Positions 1 to 13,400 of a stretch of DNA of 64,000 nt are shown here, piece by piece. The notes beneath the pieces were generated by a model that worked only from the letters and a program-made list of their open reading frames with translations, was not told the origin of the DNA and ran no database searches. The translations under genes and the position numbers were made by a program. The DNA comes from Eledone cirrhosa (taxonomy: Eukaryota > Mollusca > Cephalopoda > Octopoda > Eledonidae): positions 410,349,464-410,413,463 of the forward strand of contig OZ024741.1 of assembly GCA_964016885.1 (NCBI GenBank), given 5' to 3'. How positions within the stretch are numbered: position 1 is the stretch's first letter; every line of letters starts with the position of its first letter.

Positions 1-145
1 AAAGACACTGTCTATGTCTTTAACCCTTCCATTACCATATTTTTAATCTAAGACACTGTCTATGTTTTTTAACTCTTCCATTACCATATTTCTAATGAAA
101 GACATTGTCTATCTTGTTTAACCCTTTCATTACCATATTTCTCAT

Positions 146-190
146 GACTCTGTCTATGTTGTTTAACCCTTTCATTACCATATTTCTAAT
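146..190 (+). repeat. 45-bp short unit variant (first example)
   Basis: Relative to canonical, the TAAG after the initial G is deleted, so CTAATGTAAGACTCTG becomes CTCATGACTCTG. The change creates a TCATGA palindrome. The variant almost always follows a unit with GACATTGTCTATCTTG. This indicates co-amplification in a fixed cassette rather than independent deletions. Confidence 0.9.
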
Positions 191-240
191 GTAAGACCCT
201 GTCTATGTTGTTTAACCCTTTCATTACCTTATTTATAATG

Positions 241-310
241 TAAGACACCGTCTATGTTGTTTAACCTTTTCACTACCATCTTTAACACTTTCATTACCAT
301 ATTTCTTATG
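241..310 (+). repeat. 70-bp long unit variant (first clear example)
   Basis: This unit is 21 bp longer than canonical because an internal 21-bp segment is present twice: positions 261-281 (TTTAACC...ACCATC) and 282-302 (TTTAACA...CCATA), diverged at several bases. It typically carries GACACCG at its start and ends in TTCTTATG. It is usually preceded by a unit ending CCTTATTTATAATG. By eye I find about 55 such units. They lie between 0.2 and 27.5 kb, at 39.1-39.4 kb and at 46.0-46.3 kb, with none seen at 27.6-39.0 or 46.3-64 kb. It probably arose once by internal tandem duplication and then spread with its neighbours. Confidence 0.9.
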
Positions 311-727
311 TAAGACACTGTCTATGTTGATAAATCCTTTCATTACCATATTTCTAATGTAAGACACTGTCTATGTTGTTTAACACTTTCATTACCATAT
401 TTCTAATGTAAGACTCTCTCTATGTTGTTTAACCCTTTCATTACCATATTTCTAACGTAAGACACTGTCTATGTTGTTTAACCCTTTCATTACCATATTT
501 CTAATGTAAGACTCTGTCTATGTTGTTTAACCCTTCCATTTAAATATTTCTAATGTAAGACACTGTCTATGTTGTTTAACCCTTTCATTACCATAATTCT
601 CATGAAAGACACTGTCTATGTCTTTAACCCTTCCATTACCATATTTTTAATCTAAGACTCTGTCTATGTTGTTTAACTCTTCCATTACCATATTTCTAAT
701 GTAAGACACAGTCTATGTTGTTTAACC

Positions 728-754
728 CTTTCATTACCATATTTCTAATGAAAG
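728..754. other. 27-bp hairpin-capable inverted repeat spanning a unit junction
   Basis: In units whose successor begins GAAAG instead of GTAAG, the weak CATTA/TAATG dyad extends to perfect 9-bp arms, CTTTCATTA at 728-736 and TAATGAAAG at 746-754, with a 9-nt loop CCATATTTC. This combination recurs many times in the window (for example around 3,590-3,615). It could form a small cruciform or an RNA hairpin in a satellite transcript. That is inference; the symmetry is directly visible. Confidence 0.7.
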
Positions 755-798
755 ACACTGTCTATGTTATTTATCCCTTACATTACCATATTTCTAAT

Positions 799-847
799 GT
801 AAGACACTGTCTATGTTGTTTAACCCTTTCATTACCATATTTCTAAT
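799..847 (+). repeat. Canonical 49-bp satellite unit (exemplar)
   Basis: Chosen as the reference because the same unit follows directly at 848-896 and recurs throughout the window. It contains two short dyads. AGACA-C-TGTCT lies at 802-812. CATTA and TAATG lie at 830-834 and 844-848, separated by 9 nt. The commonest substitutions in other copies fall in the first dyad (GACTCTG, GAGACTG, GACCCTG, GACACCG, GATACTG, GACAGTG, GACATTG) and in the TTTAACCCTTTC stretch (CCCTTCC, CACTTTC, TCCTTTC). The TCTATG block and the ATTACCATA block are much more constant. Confidence 0.95.
802..812. other. 11-bp dyad inside the unit
   Basis: AGACA and TGTCT are perfect inverted arms around one central C. The dyad recurs in nearly every unit, so symmetric sites lie at about 49-bp intervals over more than 60 kb. 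AGAC/GTCT half-sites are known from several DNA-binding families (for example Smad-type sites), but nothing here shows that a protein binds. Many variant units change the centre of this dyad while the outer arm bases are mostly retained. Confidence 0.6.
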
Positions 848-2614
848 GTAAGACACTGTCTATGTTGTTTAACCCTTTCATTACCATATTTCTAATGTAA
901 GAGACTGTCTATGTTGTTTAACCCTTTCATTACCATATTTCTAATGTAAGACACTGTCTATGTTGTTTAACCCTTTCATTACCATATTTCTAATGTAAGA
1001 GACTGTCTATGTTGTTTAACCCTTTCATTATCATATTTCTAATGTAAGACACTGTCTATGTTGTTTAACCCTTCCATTACCATATTTCTAATGAAAGACA
1101 TTGTCTATCTTGTTTAACCCTTTCATTACCATATTTCTCATGACTCTGTCTAAGTTGTTTAACCTTTTCATTACCACATTTATAATGTAAGACACTGTCT
1201 ATGTTATTTAAACCTTTCACTACCATATTTCTACTGTAAGACAGTGTCTATGTTGTTTAACCCTTTCATTACCATATTTCTAATGAAAGACACTGTCTAT
1301 GTTGTTTAACCCTTCCATTACCACATTTCTAATGTAAGAAACTGTCTATGTTGTTTAACCCTTTCATTACCATATTTCTAATGTAAGACACTGTCTATGT
1401 TGTTTAACCCTTTCATTACCATATTTCTAACATAAGACACTGTCTATGTTGTTTAACCCTTTCATTACCGTATTTCTAATGAAAGACACTGTCTATGTTG
1501 TTTAACCCTTTCATTAGCAGATTTCTAATGTAAGACACTGTCTATGTTGTTTAACCTTTTCACTACCATCTTTAACACTTTCATTACCATATTTCTAATG
1601 TAAGACACTGTCTATGTTGTTTAACCCTTTCATTACCATATTTCTAACATAAGACACTGTCTATGTTGTTTAACCCTTTCATTACCATGTTTCTAATGTA
1701 AGACTCTGTCTATGTTGTTTAACCCTTCCATTACCATATTTCTAATGTAAGACACTGTCTATGTTGTTTAACCCTTTCATTACCATATTTCTAATGAAAG
1801 ACACTGTCTATGTTATTTAACCCTTTCATTACCATATTTCTAATGTAAGACACTGTCTATGTTGTTTAACACTTTCATTACCATATTTCTAATGTAAGAC
1901 ACTATCTATGTTGTTTAAACCTTTCATTACCATATTTCTAATGTAAGAGACTGTCTATGTTGTTTAACCCTTCTCATTACCATAATTCTAATGAAAGACA
2001 CTGTCTATGTCTTTAACCCTTCCATTACCATATTTTTAATCTAAGACACTGTCTATGTTTTTTAACTCTTCCATTACCATATTTCTAATGAAAGACATTG
2101 TCTATCTTGTTTAACCCTTTCATTACCATATTTCTCATGACTCTGTCTATGTTGTTTAACCCTTTCATTACCATATTTTTAATCTAAGACACTGTCTATG
2201 TTTTTTAACTCTTCCATTACCATATTTCTAATGAAAGACATTGTCTATCTTGTTTAACCCTTTCATTACCATATTTCTCATGACTCTGTCTATGTTGTTT
2301 AACCCTTTCATTACCATATTTCTAATGTAAGAGACTGTCTATGTTGTTTAACCTTTTTACTACCATCTTTAACACTTTCATTACCATATTTCTTATGTAA
2401 GACACTCTCTATGTTGTTTAACCCTTTCATTACCTTATTTATAATGTAAGACACCGTCTATGTTGTTTAACCTTTTCACTACCATCTTTAACACTTTCAT
2501 TACCATATTTCTTATGTAAGACACTCTCTATGTTGTTTAACCCTTTCATTACCATATTTCTAATGTAAGACCCTGTCTATGTTGTTTAACCCTTTCATTC
2601 CCTTATTTATAATG

Positions 2615-4680
2615 TAAGACACCGTCTATGTTGTTTAACCTTTTCACTACCATCTTTAACACTTTCATTACCATATTTCTTATGTAAGACACTGTCTATG
2701 TTGTTTAATCCTTTCATTACCATATTTCTAATGTAAGACACTGTCTATGTTGTTTAACCCTTTCATTACCATATTTCTAAAGTAAGACTATGTCTATGTT
2801 GTTTAACCCTTTCATTACCATATTTCTAACGTAAGACACTGTCTATGTTGTTTAACCCTTTCATTACCGTATTTCTAATGAAAGACACTGTCTATGTTGT
2901 TTAACACTTTCATTACCATATTTCTAATGTAAGACTCTGTCTATGTTGTTTAATCCTTTCATTACCATATTTCTAATGTAAGACACTGTCTATGTTGTTT
3001 AACCCTTTCATTACCATATTTCTAATGTAAGACACTGTCTATGTTGTTTAACCCTTTCATTACCGTATTTCTAATGAAAGACACTGTCTATGTTGTTTAA
3101 CCCTTTCATTACCATATTTCTGATGTAAGACTCTGTCTATGTTGTTTAACCCTTCCATTACCATATTTCTAATGTAAGACACTATCTATGTTGTTTAACC
3201 CTTTCATTACCATAATTCTAATGTAAGAGACTGTCTATGTTGTTTAACACTTTCATTACCATATTTCTAATGTAAGACACTGTCTATGTTGTTTAACCCT
3301 TTCATTACCATATTTCTAATGTAAGAGACTGTCTATGTTGTTTAACCCTTTCATTACCATATTTCTAATGTAAGACACTGTCTATGTTGTTTAACCCTTC
3401 CATTACCATATTTCTAATGAAAGACATTGTCTATCTTGTTTAACCCTTTCATTACCATATTTCTCATGACTCTGTCTATGTTGTTTAACCCTTTCATTAC
3501 CACATTTATAATGTAAGACACTGTCTATGTTATTTAACCCTTTCATTACCATATTTCTACTGTAAGACAGTGTCTATGTTGTTTAACCCTTTCATTACCA
3601 TATTTCTAATGAAAGACACTGTCTATGTTGTTTAACCCTTCCATTACCACATTTCTAATGTAAGAAACTGTCTATGTTGTTTAACCCTTTCATTACCATA
3701 TTTCTAATGTAAGACACTGTCTATGTTGTTTAACCCTTTCATTACCATATTTCTAACATAAGACACTGTCTATGTTGTTTAACCCTTTCATTACCGTATT
3801 TCTAATGAAAGACACTGTCTATGTTGTTTAACACTTTCATTAGCATATTTCTAATGTAAGACACTGTCTATGTTGTTTAACCTTTTCACTACCATCTTTA
3901 ACACTTTCATTACCATATTTCTTATGTAAGACACTCTCTATGTTGTTTAACCCTTTCATTACCATATTTCTAATCTAAGACTCTGTCTATGTTGTTTAAC
4001 TCTTCCATTACCATATTTCTAATGTAAGACACAGTCTATGTTGTTTAACCCTTTCAGTACCATATTTCTAATGAAAGACACTGTCTATGTTATTTATCCC
4101 TTTCATTACCATATTTCTAATGTAAGACACTGTCTATGTTTTTTAACTCTTCCATTACCATATTTCTAATGAAAGACATTGTCTATCTTGTTTAACCCTT
4201 TCATTACCATATTTCTCATGACTCTGTCTATGTTGTTTAACCCTTTCATTACCATATTTCTAATGTAAGACCCTGTCTATGTTGGTTAACCCTTTCATTA
4301 CCTTATTTATAATGTAAGACACCGTCTATGTTGTTTAACCTTTTCACTACCATCTTTAATACTTTCGTTACCATATTTCTTATGTAAGACACTGTCTATG
4401 TTGTTTAATCCTTTCATTACCATATTTCTAATGTAAGACACTGTCTATGTTGTTTAACCCTTTCATTACCATATTTCTAATGTAAGACTCTGTCTATGTT
4501 GTTTAACCCTTTCATTACCATATTTCTAATGTAAGACACTGTCTATGTTGTTTAACCCTTTCATTACCATATTTCTAATGAAAGACACTGTCTATGTTGT
4601 TTAACCCTTTCATTACCATATTTTCTATGTAAACACTGTCTATGTTGTTTAACCCTTTCATTGCCATATTTCTAATGTAA
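2615..4680 (+). repeat. 2.1-kb segment duplicated near 6.5-8.7 kb, copy 1
   Basis: Variant order matches 6510-8722. The shift changes stepwise from 3,895 to 4,091 to 4,042 bp. This fits gain of four units in the second copy (near 6.8 kb) and loss of one (near 7.86 kb). Shared rare markers are CTACTGTAAGACAGTG (3557 and 7648), TATTTATCCC (4091 and 8133), GTTGGTTAAC (4281 and 8323) and CATTGCC (4659 and 8701). Confidence 0.85.
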
Positions 4681-4689
4681 GAGACTGTC

Positions 4690-5854
4690 TATGTTGTTTA
4701 ACCCTTTCATTACCATAATTCTAATGAAAGACACTGTCTATGTCTTTAACCCTTCCATTACCATATTTTTAATCTAAGACACTGTCTATGTTTTTTAACT
4801 CTTCCTTTATACTTCTAATGTAAGACACTGTCTATGTTGTTTAACCCTTTCATTACCATATTTCTAACGTAAGACACTGTCTATGTTGTTTAACACTTTC
4901 ATTACCATATTTCTTATGTAAGACACTCTCTATGTTGTTTAACCCTTTCATTACCATATTTCTAATGCAAGACCCTGTCTATGTTGTTTAACCCTTTCAT
5001 TACCTTATTTATAATGTAAAACACCGTCTATGTTGTTTAACATTTTCACTACCATCTTTAACACTTTCATTACCATATTTCTTATGTAAGACACTGTCTA
5101 TGTTGTTTAACCCTTTCATTACCATATTTCTAATGTAAGACCCTGTCTATGTTGGTTAACCCTTTCATTACCTTATTTATAATGTAAGACACCGTCTATG
5201 TTGTTTAACCTTTTCACTACCATCTTTAACACTTTCATTACCATATTTCTTATGTAAGACACTGTCTATGTTGTTTAATCCTTTCATTACCATATTTCTA
5301 ATGTAAGACACTGTCTATGTTGTTTAACCCTTTCATTACCATATTTCTAATGTAAGACTCTGTCTATGTTGTTTAACCCTTTCATTACCATATTTCTAAC
5401 GTAAGACACTGGCTATGTCGTTTAACCCTTTCATTACCGTATTTTTAATGAAAGACACTGTCTATGTTGTTTAACCCTTTCATTACCATATTTCTAATGT
5501 AAGACTCTGTCTATGTTGTTTAACCCTTCCATTACCATATTTTCTATGTAAACACTGTCTATGTTGTTTAACCCTTTCATTACAATATTTCTAATGAAAG
5601 ACACTGTCTATGTTGTTTAACCCTTTCATTACCATATTTCTAATGTAAGACTCTGTCTATGTTGTTTAACCCTTCCATTACCATATTTTTAATCTAAGAC
5701 ACTGTCTATGTTGTTTAACCTTTTCACTACCATCTTTAACACTTGCATTACCATATTTCTTATGTAAGACACTGTCTATGTTGTTTAATCCTTTCACTAC
5801 CATATTTTTAATCTAAGACACTGTCTATGTTTTTTAACTCTTCCTTTACCATAC
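4690..5854 (+). repeat. Segment duplicated at +4,601 bp, copy 1
   Basis: Rare markers line up with 9291-10455 at a constant shift of 4,601 bp. They include the 46-bp unit with CTTCCTTTATACTTC (4801 and 9402), GTTGGTTAAC (5151; ATTGGTTAAC at 9752) and GGCTATGTCG (5411 and 10012). Its right half (5300-5880) also matches 8716-9296 at a shift of 3,416 bp, so that half exists three times. Confidence 0.85.
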
Positions 5855-6509
5855 TTCTAATCTAAGACACTGTCTATGTTTTTTAACTCTTCCATTACCA
5901 TATTTCTAATGAAAGACATTGTCTATCTTGTTTAACCCTTTCATTACCATATTTCTCATGACTCTGTCTATGTTGTTTAACCCTTTCATTACCATATTTC
6001 TAATGTAAGACCCTGTCTATGTTGTTTAACCCTTTCATTACCTTATTTATAATGTAAGACACCGTCTATGTTGTTTAACCTTTTCACTACCATCTTTAAC
6101 ACTTTCATTACCATATTTCTTATGTAAGACACTGTCTATGTTGATAAATCCTTTCATTACCATATTTCTAATGTAAGACACTGTCTATGTTGTTTAACCC
6201 TTTCATTACCATATTTCTAATGTAAGAGACTGTCTATGTTGTTTAACCTTTTTACTACCATCTTTAACACTTTCATTACCATATTTCTTATGTAAGACAC
6301 TCTCTATGTTGTTTAACCCTTTCATTACCTTATTTATAATGTAAGACACCGTCTATGTTGTTTAACCTTTTCACTACCATCTTTAACACTTTCATTACCA
6401 TATTTCTTATGTAAGACACTCTCTATGTTGTTTAACCCTTTCATTACCATATTTCTAATGTAAGACTATGTCTATGTTGTTTAACCCTTTCATTACCATA
6501 TTTCTAACG

Positions 6510-8722
6510 TAAGACACCGTCTATGTTGTTTAACCTTTTCACTACCATCTTTAACACTTTCATTACCATATTTCTTATGTAAGACACTGTCTATGTTGTT
6601 TAATCCTTTCATTACCATATTTCTAATGTAAGACACTGTCTATGTTGTTTAACCCTTTCATTACCATATTTCTAATGTAAGACTATGTCTATGTTGTTTA
6701 ACCCTTTCATTACCATATTTCTAACGTAAGACACTGTCTATGTTGTTTAACCCTTTCATTACCGTATTTCTAATGAAAGACACTGTCTATGTTGTTTAAC
6801 ACTTTCATTACCATATTTCTAACGTAAGACACTGTCTATGTTGTTTAACCCTTTCATTACCGTATTTCTAATGAAAGACACTGTCTATGTTGTTTAACAC
6901 TTTCATTACCATATTTCTAATGTAAGACTCTGTCTATGTTGTTTAATCCTTTCATTACCATATTTCTAATGTAAGACACTGTCTATGTTGTTTAACCCTT
7001 TCATTACCATATTTCTAATGTAAGACACTGTCTATGTTGTTTAACCCTTTCATTACCATATTTCTAATGTAAGACTCTGTCTATGTTGTTTAACCCTTTC
7101 ATTACCATATTTCTAACGTAAGACACTGTCTATGTTGTTTAACCCTTTCATTACCGTATTTCTAATGAAAGACACTGTCTATGTTGTTTAACCCTTTCAT
7201 TACCATATTTCTGATGTAAGACTCTGTCTATGTTGTTTAACCCTTCCATTACCATATTTCTAATGTAAGACACTGTCTATGTTGTTTAACCCTTTCATTA
7301 CCATAATTCTAATGTAAGAGACTGTCTATGTTGTTTAACACTTTCATTACCATATTTCTAATGTAAGACACTGTCTATGTTGTTTAACCCTTTCATTACC
7401 ATATTTCTAATGTAAGAGACTGTCTATGTTGTTTAACCCTTTCATTACCATATTTCTAATGTAAGACACTGTCTATGTTGTTTAACCCTTCCATTACCAT
7501 ATTTCTAATGAAAGACATTGTCTATCTTGTTTAACCCTTTCATTACCATATTTCTCATGACTCTGTCTATGTTGTTTAACCCTTTCATTACCACATTTAT
7601 AATGTAAGACACTGTCTATGTTATTTAACCCTTTCATTACCATATTTCTACTGTAAGACAGTGTCTATGTTGTTTAACCCTTTCATTACCATATTTCTAA
7701 TGAAAGACACTGTCTATGTTGTTTAACCCTTCCATTACCACATTTCTAATGTAAGAAACTGTCTATGTTGTTTAACCCTTTCATTACCATATTTCTAATG
7801 TAAGACACTGTCTATGTTGTTTAACCCTTTCATTACCATATTTCTAACATAAGACACTGTCTATGTTGTTTAACACTTTCATTAGCATATTTCTAATGTA
7901 AGACACTGTCTATGTTGTTTAACCTTTTCACTACCATCTTTAACACTTTCATTACCATATTTCTTATGTAAGACACTCTCTATGTTGTTTAACCCTTTCA
8001 TTACCATATTTCTAATCTAAGACTCTGTCTATGTTGTTTAACTCTTCCATTACCATATTTCTAATGTAAGACACAGTCTATGTTGTTTAACCCTTTCATT
8101 ACCATATTTCTAATGAAAGACACTGTCTATGTTATTTATCCCTTTCATTACCATATTTCTAATGTAAGACACTGTCTATGTTTTTTAACTCTTCCATTAC
8201 CATATTTCTAATGAAAGACATTGTCTATCTTGTTTAACCCTTTCATTACCATATTTCTCATGACTCTGTCTATGTTGTTTAACCCTTTCATTACCATATT
8301 TCCAATGTAAGACCCTGTCTATGTTGGTTAACCCTTTCATTACCTTATTTATAATGTAAGACACCGTCTATGTTGTTTAACCTTTTCACTACCATCTTTA
8401 ACACTTTCGTTACCATATTTCTTATGTAAGACACTGTCTATGTTGTTTAATCCTTTCATTACCATATTTCTAATGTAAGACACTGTCTATGTTGTTTAAC
8501 CCTTTCATTACCATATTTCTAATGTAAGACTCTGTCTATGTTGTTTAACCCTTTCATTACCATATTTCTAATGTAAGACACTGTCTATGTTGTTTAACCC
8601 TTTCATTACCATATTTCTAATGAAAGACACTGTCTATGTTGTTTAACCCTTTCATTACCATATTTTCTATGTAAACACTGTCTATGTTGTTTAACCCTTT
8701 CATTGCCATATTTCTAATGTAA
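6510..8722 (+). repeat. 2.2-kb segment duplicated from 2.6-4.7 kb, copy 2
   Basis: Partner of 2615-4680. It contains a local doubling near 6.79-6.90 kb (two successive units with CACTTTCATTACC around an ACGTAAG unit and an ACCGTATTTC unit) that accounts for its extra length. It lacks one ACCGTATTTC unit that copy 1 has at about 3.77-3.82 kb. Confidence 0.85.
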
Positions 8723-9290
8723 GACACTGTCTATGTTGTTTAACCCTTTCATTACCATATTTCTAATGTAAGACTCTGTCTATGTTGTTTAACCCTTTCA
8801 TTACCATATTTCTAACGTAAGACACTGGCTATGTCGTTTAACCCTTTCATTACCGTATTTTTAATGAAAGACACTGTCTATGTTGTTTAACCCTTTCATT
8901 ACCATATTTCTAATGTAAGACTCTGTCTATGTTGTTTAACCCTTCCATTACCATATTTTCTATGTAAACACTGTCTATGTTGTTTAACCCTTTCATTACA
9001 ATATTTCTAATGAAAGACACTGTCTATGTTGTTTAACCCTTTCATTACCATATTTCTAATGTAAGACTCTGTCTATGTTGTTTAACCCTTCCATTACCAT
9101 ATTTTTAATCTAAGACACTGTCTATGTTGTTTAACCTTTTCACTACCATCTTTAACACTTGCATTACCATATTTCTTATGTAAGACACTGTCTATGTTGT
9201 TTAATCCTTTCACTACCATATTTTTAATCTAAGACACTGTCTATGTTTTTTAACTCTTCCTTTACCATACTTCTAATCTAAGACACTGTC

Positions 9291-10455
9291 TATGTTGTTT
9301 AACCCTTTCATTACCATAATTCTAATGAAAGACACTGTCTATGTCTTTAACCCTTCCATTACCATATTTCTAATCTAAGACACTGTCTATGTTTTTTAAC
9401 TCTTCCTTTATACTTCTAATGTAAGACACTGTCTATGTTGTTTAACCCTTTCATTACCATATTTCTAACGTAAGACACTGTCTATGTTGTTTAACACTTT
9501 CATTACCATATTTCTTATGTAAGACACTCTCTATGTTGTTTAACCCTTTCATTACCATATTTCTAATGCAAGACCCTGTCTATGTTGTTTAACCCTTTCA
9601 TTACCTTATTTATAATGTAAAACACCGTCTATGTTGTTTAACATTTTCACTACCATCTTTAACACTTTCATTACCATATTTCTTATGTAAGACACTGTCT
9701 ATGTTGTTTAACCCTTTCATTACCATATTTCTAATGTAAGACCCTGTCTATATTGGTTAACCCTTTCATTACCTTATTTATAATGTAAGACACCGTCTAT
9801 GTTGTTTAACCTTTTCACTACCATCTTTAACACTTTCATTACCATATTTCTTATGTAAGACACTGTCTATGTTGTTTAATCCTTTCATTACCATATTTCT
9901 AATGTAAGACACTGTCTATGTTGTTTAACCCTTTCATTACCATATTTCTAATGTAAGACTCTGTCTATGTTGTTTAACCCTTTCATTACCATATTTCTAA
10001 CGTAAGACACTGGCTATGTCGTTTAACCCTTTCATTACCGTATTTTTAATGAAAGACACTGTCTATGTTGTTTAACCCTTTCATTACCATATTTCTAATG
10101 TAAGACTCTGTCTATGTTGTTTAACCCTTCCATTACCATATTTTCTATGTAAACACTGTCTATGTTGTTTAACCCTTTCATTACAATATTTCTAATGAAA
10201 GACACTGTCTATGTTGTTTAACCCTTTCATTACCATATTTCTAATGTAAGACTCTGTCTATGTTGTTTAACCCTTCCATTACCATATTTTTAATCTAAGA
10301 CACTGTCTATGTTGTTTAACCTTTTCACTACCATCTTTAACACTTGCATTACCATATTTCTTATGTAAGACACTGTCTATGTTGTTTAATCCTTTCACTA
10401 CCATATTTTTAATCTAAGACACTGTCTATGTTTTTTAACTCTTCCTTTACCATAC
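9291..10455 (+). repeat. Segment duplicated from 4.69 kb, copy 2
   Basis: This copy matches 4690-5854 at +4,601 bp. Its right part also matches the segment just upstream (8716-9296) at +1,185 bp, sharing GGCTATGTCG (8827 and 10012) and the unusual CACTTGCATTACC (about 9157 and 10342). It is a local tandem repeat nested in a longer duplication. Confidence 0.85.
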
Positions 10456-13400
10456 TTCTAATGTAAGACACTGTCTATGTTGTTTAACCCTTCCATTACC
10501 ATATTTCTAATGAAAGACATTGTCTATCTTGTTTAACCCTTTCATTACCATATTTCTCATGACTCTGTCTATGTTGTTTAACCCTTTCATCACCACATTT
10601 ATAATGTAAGACACTGTCTATGTTATTTAACCCTTTCACTACCATATTTCTAATGTAAGACAGTGCCTATGTTGTTTAACACTTTCATTACCATATTTCT
10701 AATGAAAGACACTGTCTATGTTGTTTAACCCTTCCATTACCACATTTCTAATGTAAGACACTGTCTATGTTGTTTAACACTTCCATTACCATATTTCTTA
10801 TGTAAGACACTGTCTATGTTGTTTAACACTCCCATTACCATATTTCTAATGTAAGACACTGTCTATGTTGTTTAACACTTCCATTACCATATTTCTTATG
10901 TAAGACACTGTCTATGTTGTTTAACCCTTCCATTACCATATTTCTAATGAAAGACACTGTCTATGTTGTTTAACACTTTCATTGCCATATTTCTAATGTA
11001 AGACACTGTCTATGTTGTTTAACCCTTTCATTGCGATATTTGTAATTTAAGACACTGTCTATGTTGTTTAACTCTTTCACTACAATATTTCTAATGTAAG
11101 ACACTGTCTATGTTGTTTAACGCTTTCATTACCATATTTCTAATGTAAGACACTGTCTATGTGGTTTAACCTTTTCACTACCATCTTTAATACTTTCATT
11201 ACCATATTTCTTATGTACTACACTCTCTATGTTGTTTAACCCTTTCATTACCTTATTTATAATGTAAGACACCGTCAATGTTGTTTAACCTTTTCACTAC
11301 CATCTTTAACACTTTCATTACCATAATTCTTATGTAAGACACTCTCTATGTTGTTTAACCCTTTCATTACCATATTTCTAATGTAAGACCTTGTCTATGT
11401 TGTTTAACCCTTTCATTACCTTATTTATAATGTAAGACACCGTCTATGTTGTTTAACCTTTTCACTACCATCTTTAACACTTTCATTACCATATTTCTTA
11501 TGTAAGACACTGTCTATGTTGTTTAATCCTTTCATTACCATATTTCTAATGTAAGACTCTGTCTATGTTGTTTAACCCTTTCATTACCGTATTTCTAATG
11601 AAAGACACTGTCTATGTTGTTTAACCCTTTCATTACAATATTTCTAATGTAAGAGACTGTCTATGTTGTTTAACCCTTTCATTACCATATTTCTAATGTA
11701 AGAGACTGTCTATGTTGTTTAACCCTTTCATTACCATAATTCTAATGTAAGACACTGTCTATGTCTTTAACCCTTCCATTACCATATTTTTAATCTAAGA
11801 CACTGTCTATGTTTTTTAACTCTTCCATTACCATACTTCTAATGTAAGACACTGTCTATGTTGTTTAACCCTTCCATTATCATATTTCTAATGAAAGACA
11901 TTGTCTATCTTGTTTAACCCTTTCATTACCATATTTCTCATGACTCTGTCTATGTTGTTTAACCCTTTCATTACCATATTTCTAATGTAAGACCCTGTCT
12001 ATGTTGGTTAACCCTTTCATTACCTTATTTATAATGTAAGGCACCGTCTATGTTGTTTAACCTTTTCACTACCATCTTTAACACTTTCATTACCATATTT
12101 CTTATGTAAGACACTGTCTATGTTGTTTAACCCTTTCACTACCATATTTCTAATGTAAGACACTGTCTATGTTGTTTAACCCTTTCATTACCATATTTCT
12201 AATGTAAGACACTGTCTATGTTGTTTAACCCTTTCATTACCATATTTCTAACGTAAAACACTGTCTATGTTGTTTAACACTTTCATTACCATATTTCTAA
12301 TGTAAGACTCTGTCTATGTTGTTTAACCCTTCCATTACCATATTTCTAATGTAAGACACTGTCTATGTTGTTTAACCCTTTCATTACCATATTTCTAATG
12401 TAAGACACCGTCTATATTGTTTAACCCTTTTATTACCATATTTCTAATGTAAGACACTGTCTATGTTGTTTAACCCTTTCATTACCATATTTCTAATGTA
12501 AGAGACTGTCTATGTTGTTTAACCCTTTCATTACCATAATTCTAATGAAAGACACTGTCTATGTCTTTAACCCTTCCATTACCATATTTTTAATCTAAGA
12601 CACTGTCTATGTTTTTTAACTCTTCCTTTACCATACTTCTAATGTAAGACACTGTCTATGTTGTTTAACCCTTCCATTACCATGTTTCTAATGAAAGACA
12701 TTGTCTATCTTGTTTAACCCTTTCATTACCATATTTTTCATGACTCTGTCTATGTTGTTTAAACCTTTCATCACCACATTTATAATGTAAGACACTGTCT
12801 ATGTTATTTAACCCTTTCACTACCATATTTCTAATGTAAGACAGTGTCTATGTTGTTTAACCCTTTCATTACCATATTTCTAATGAAAGACACTGTCTAT
12901 GTTGTTTAATCCTTCCATTACCACATTTCTAATGTAAGAAACTGTCTATGTTGTTTAACCCTTTCATTAACATATTTCTAATGAAAGACACTGTCTATGT
13001 TCTTTAACCCTTCCATTACCATATTTCTAATGAAAGACATTGTCTATCTTGTTTAACCCTTTCATTACCATATTTCTCATGACTCTGTCTATGTTGTTTA
13101 ACCCTTCCATTACCATATTTCTAATGTAAGACACTGTATATGTTGTTTAACCCTTTCATTACCATATTTCTAATGAAAGACACTGTCTATGTTGTTTAAC
13201 CCTTTCATTACCATATTTTCTATGTAAACACTGTCTATGTTGTTTAACCCTTTCATTACCATATTTCTAATGTAAGAGACTGTCTATGTTGTTTAACCCT
13301 TTCATTACCATAATTCTAATGAAAGACACTGTCTATGTCTTTAACCCTTCCATTACCATATTTTTAATCTAAGACACTGTCTATGTTTTTTAAGACTTCC

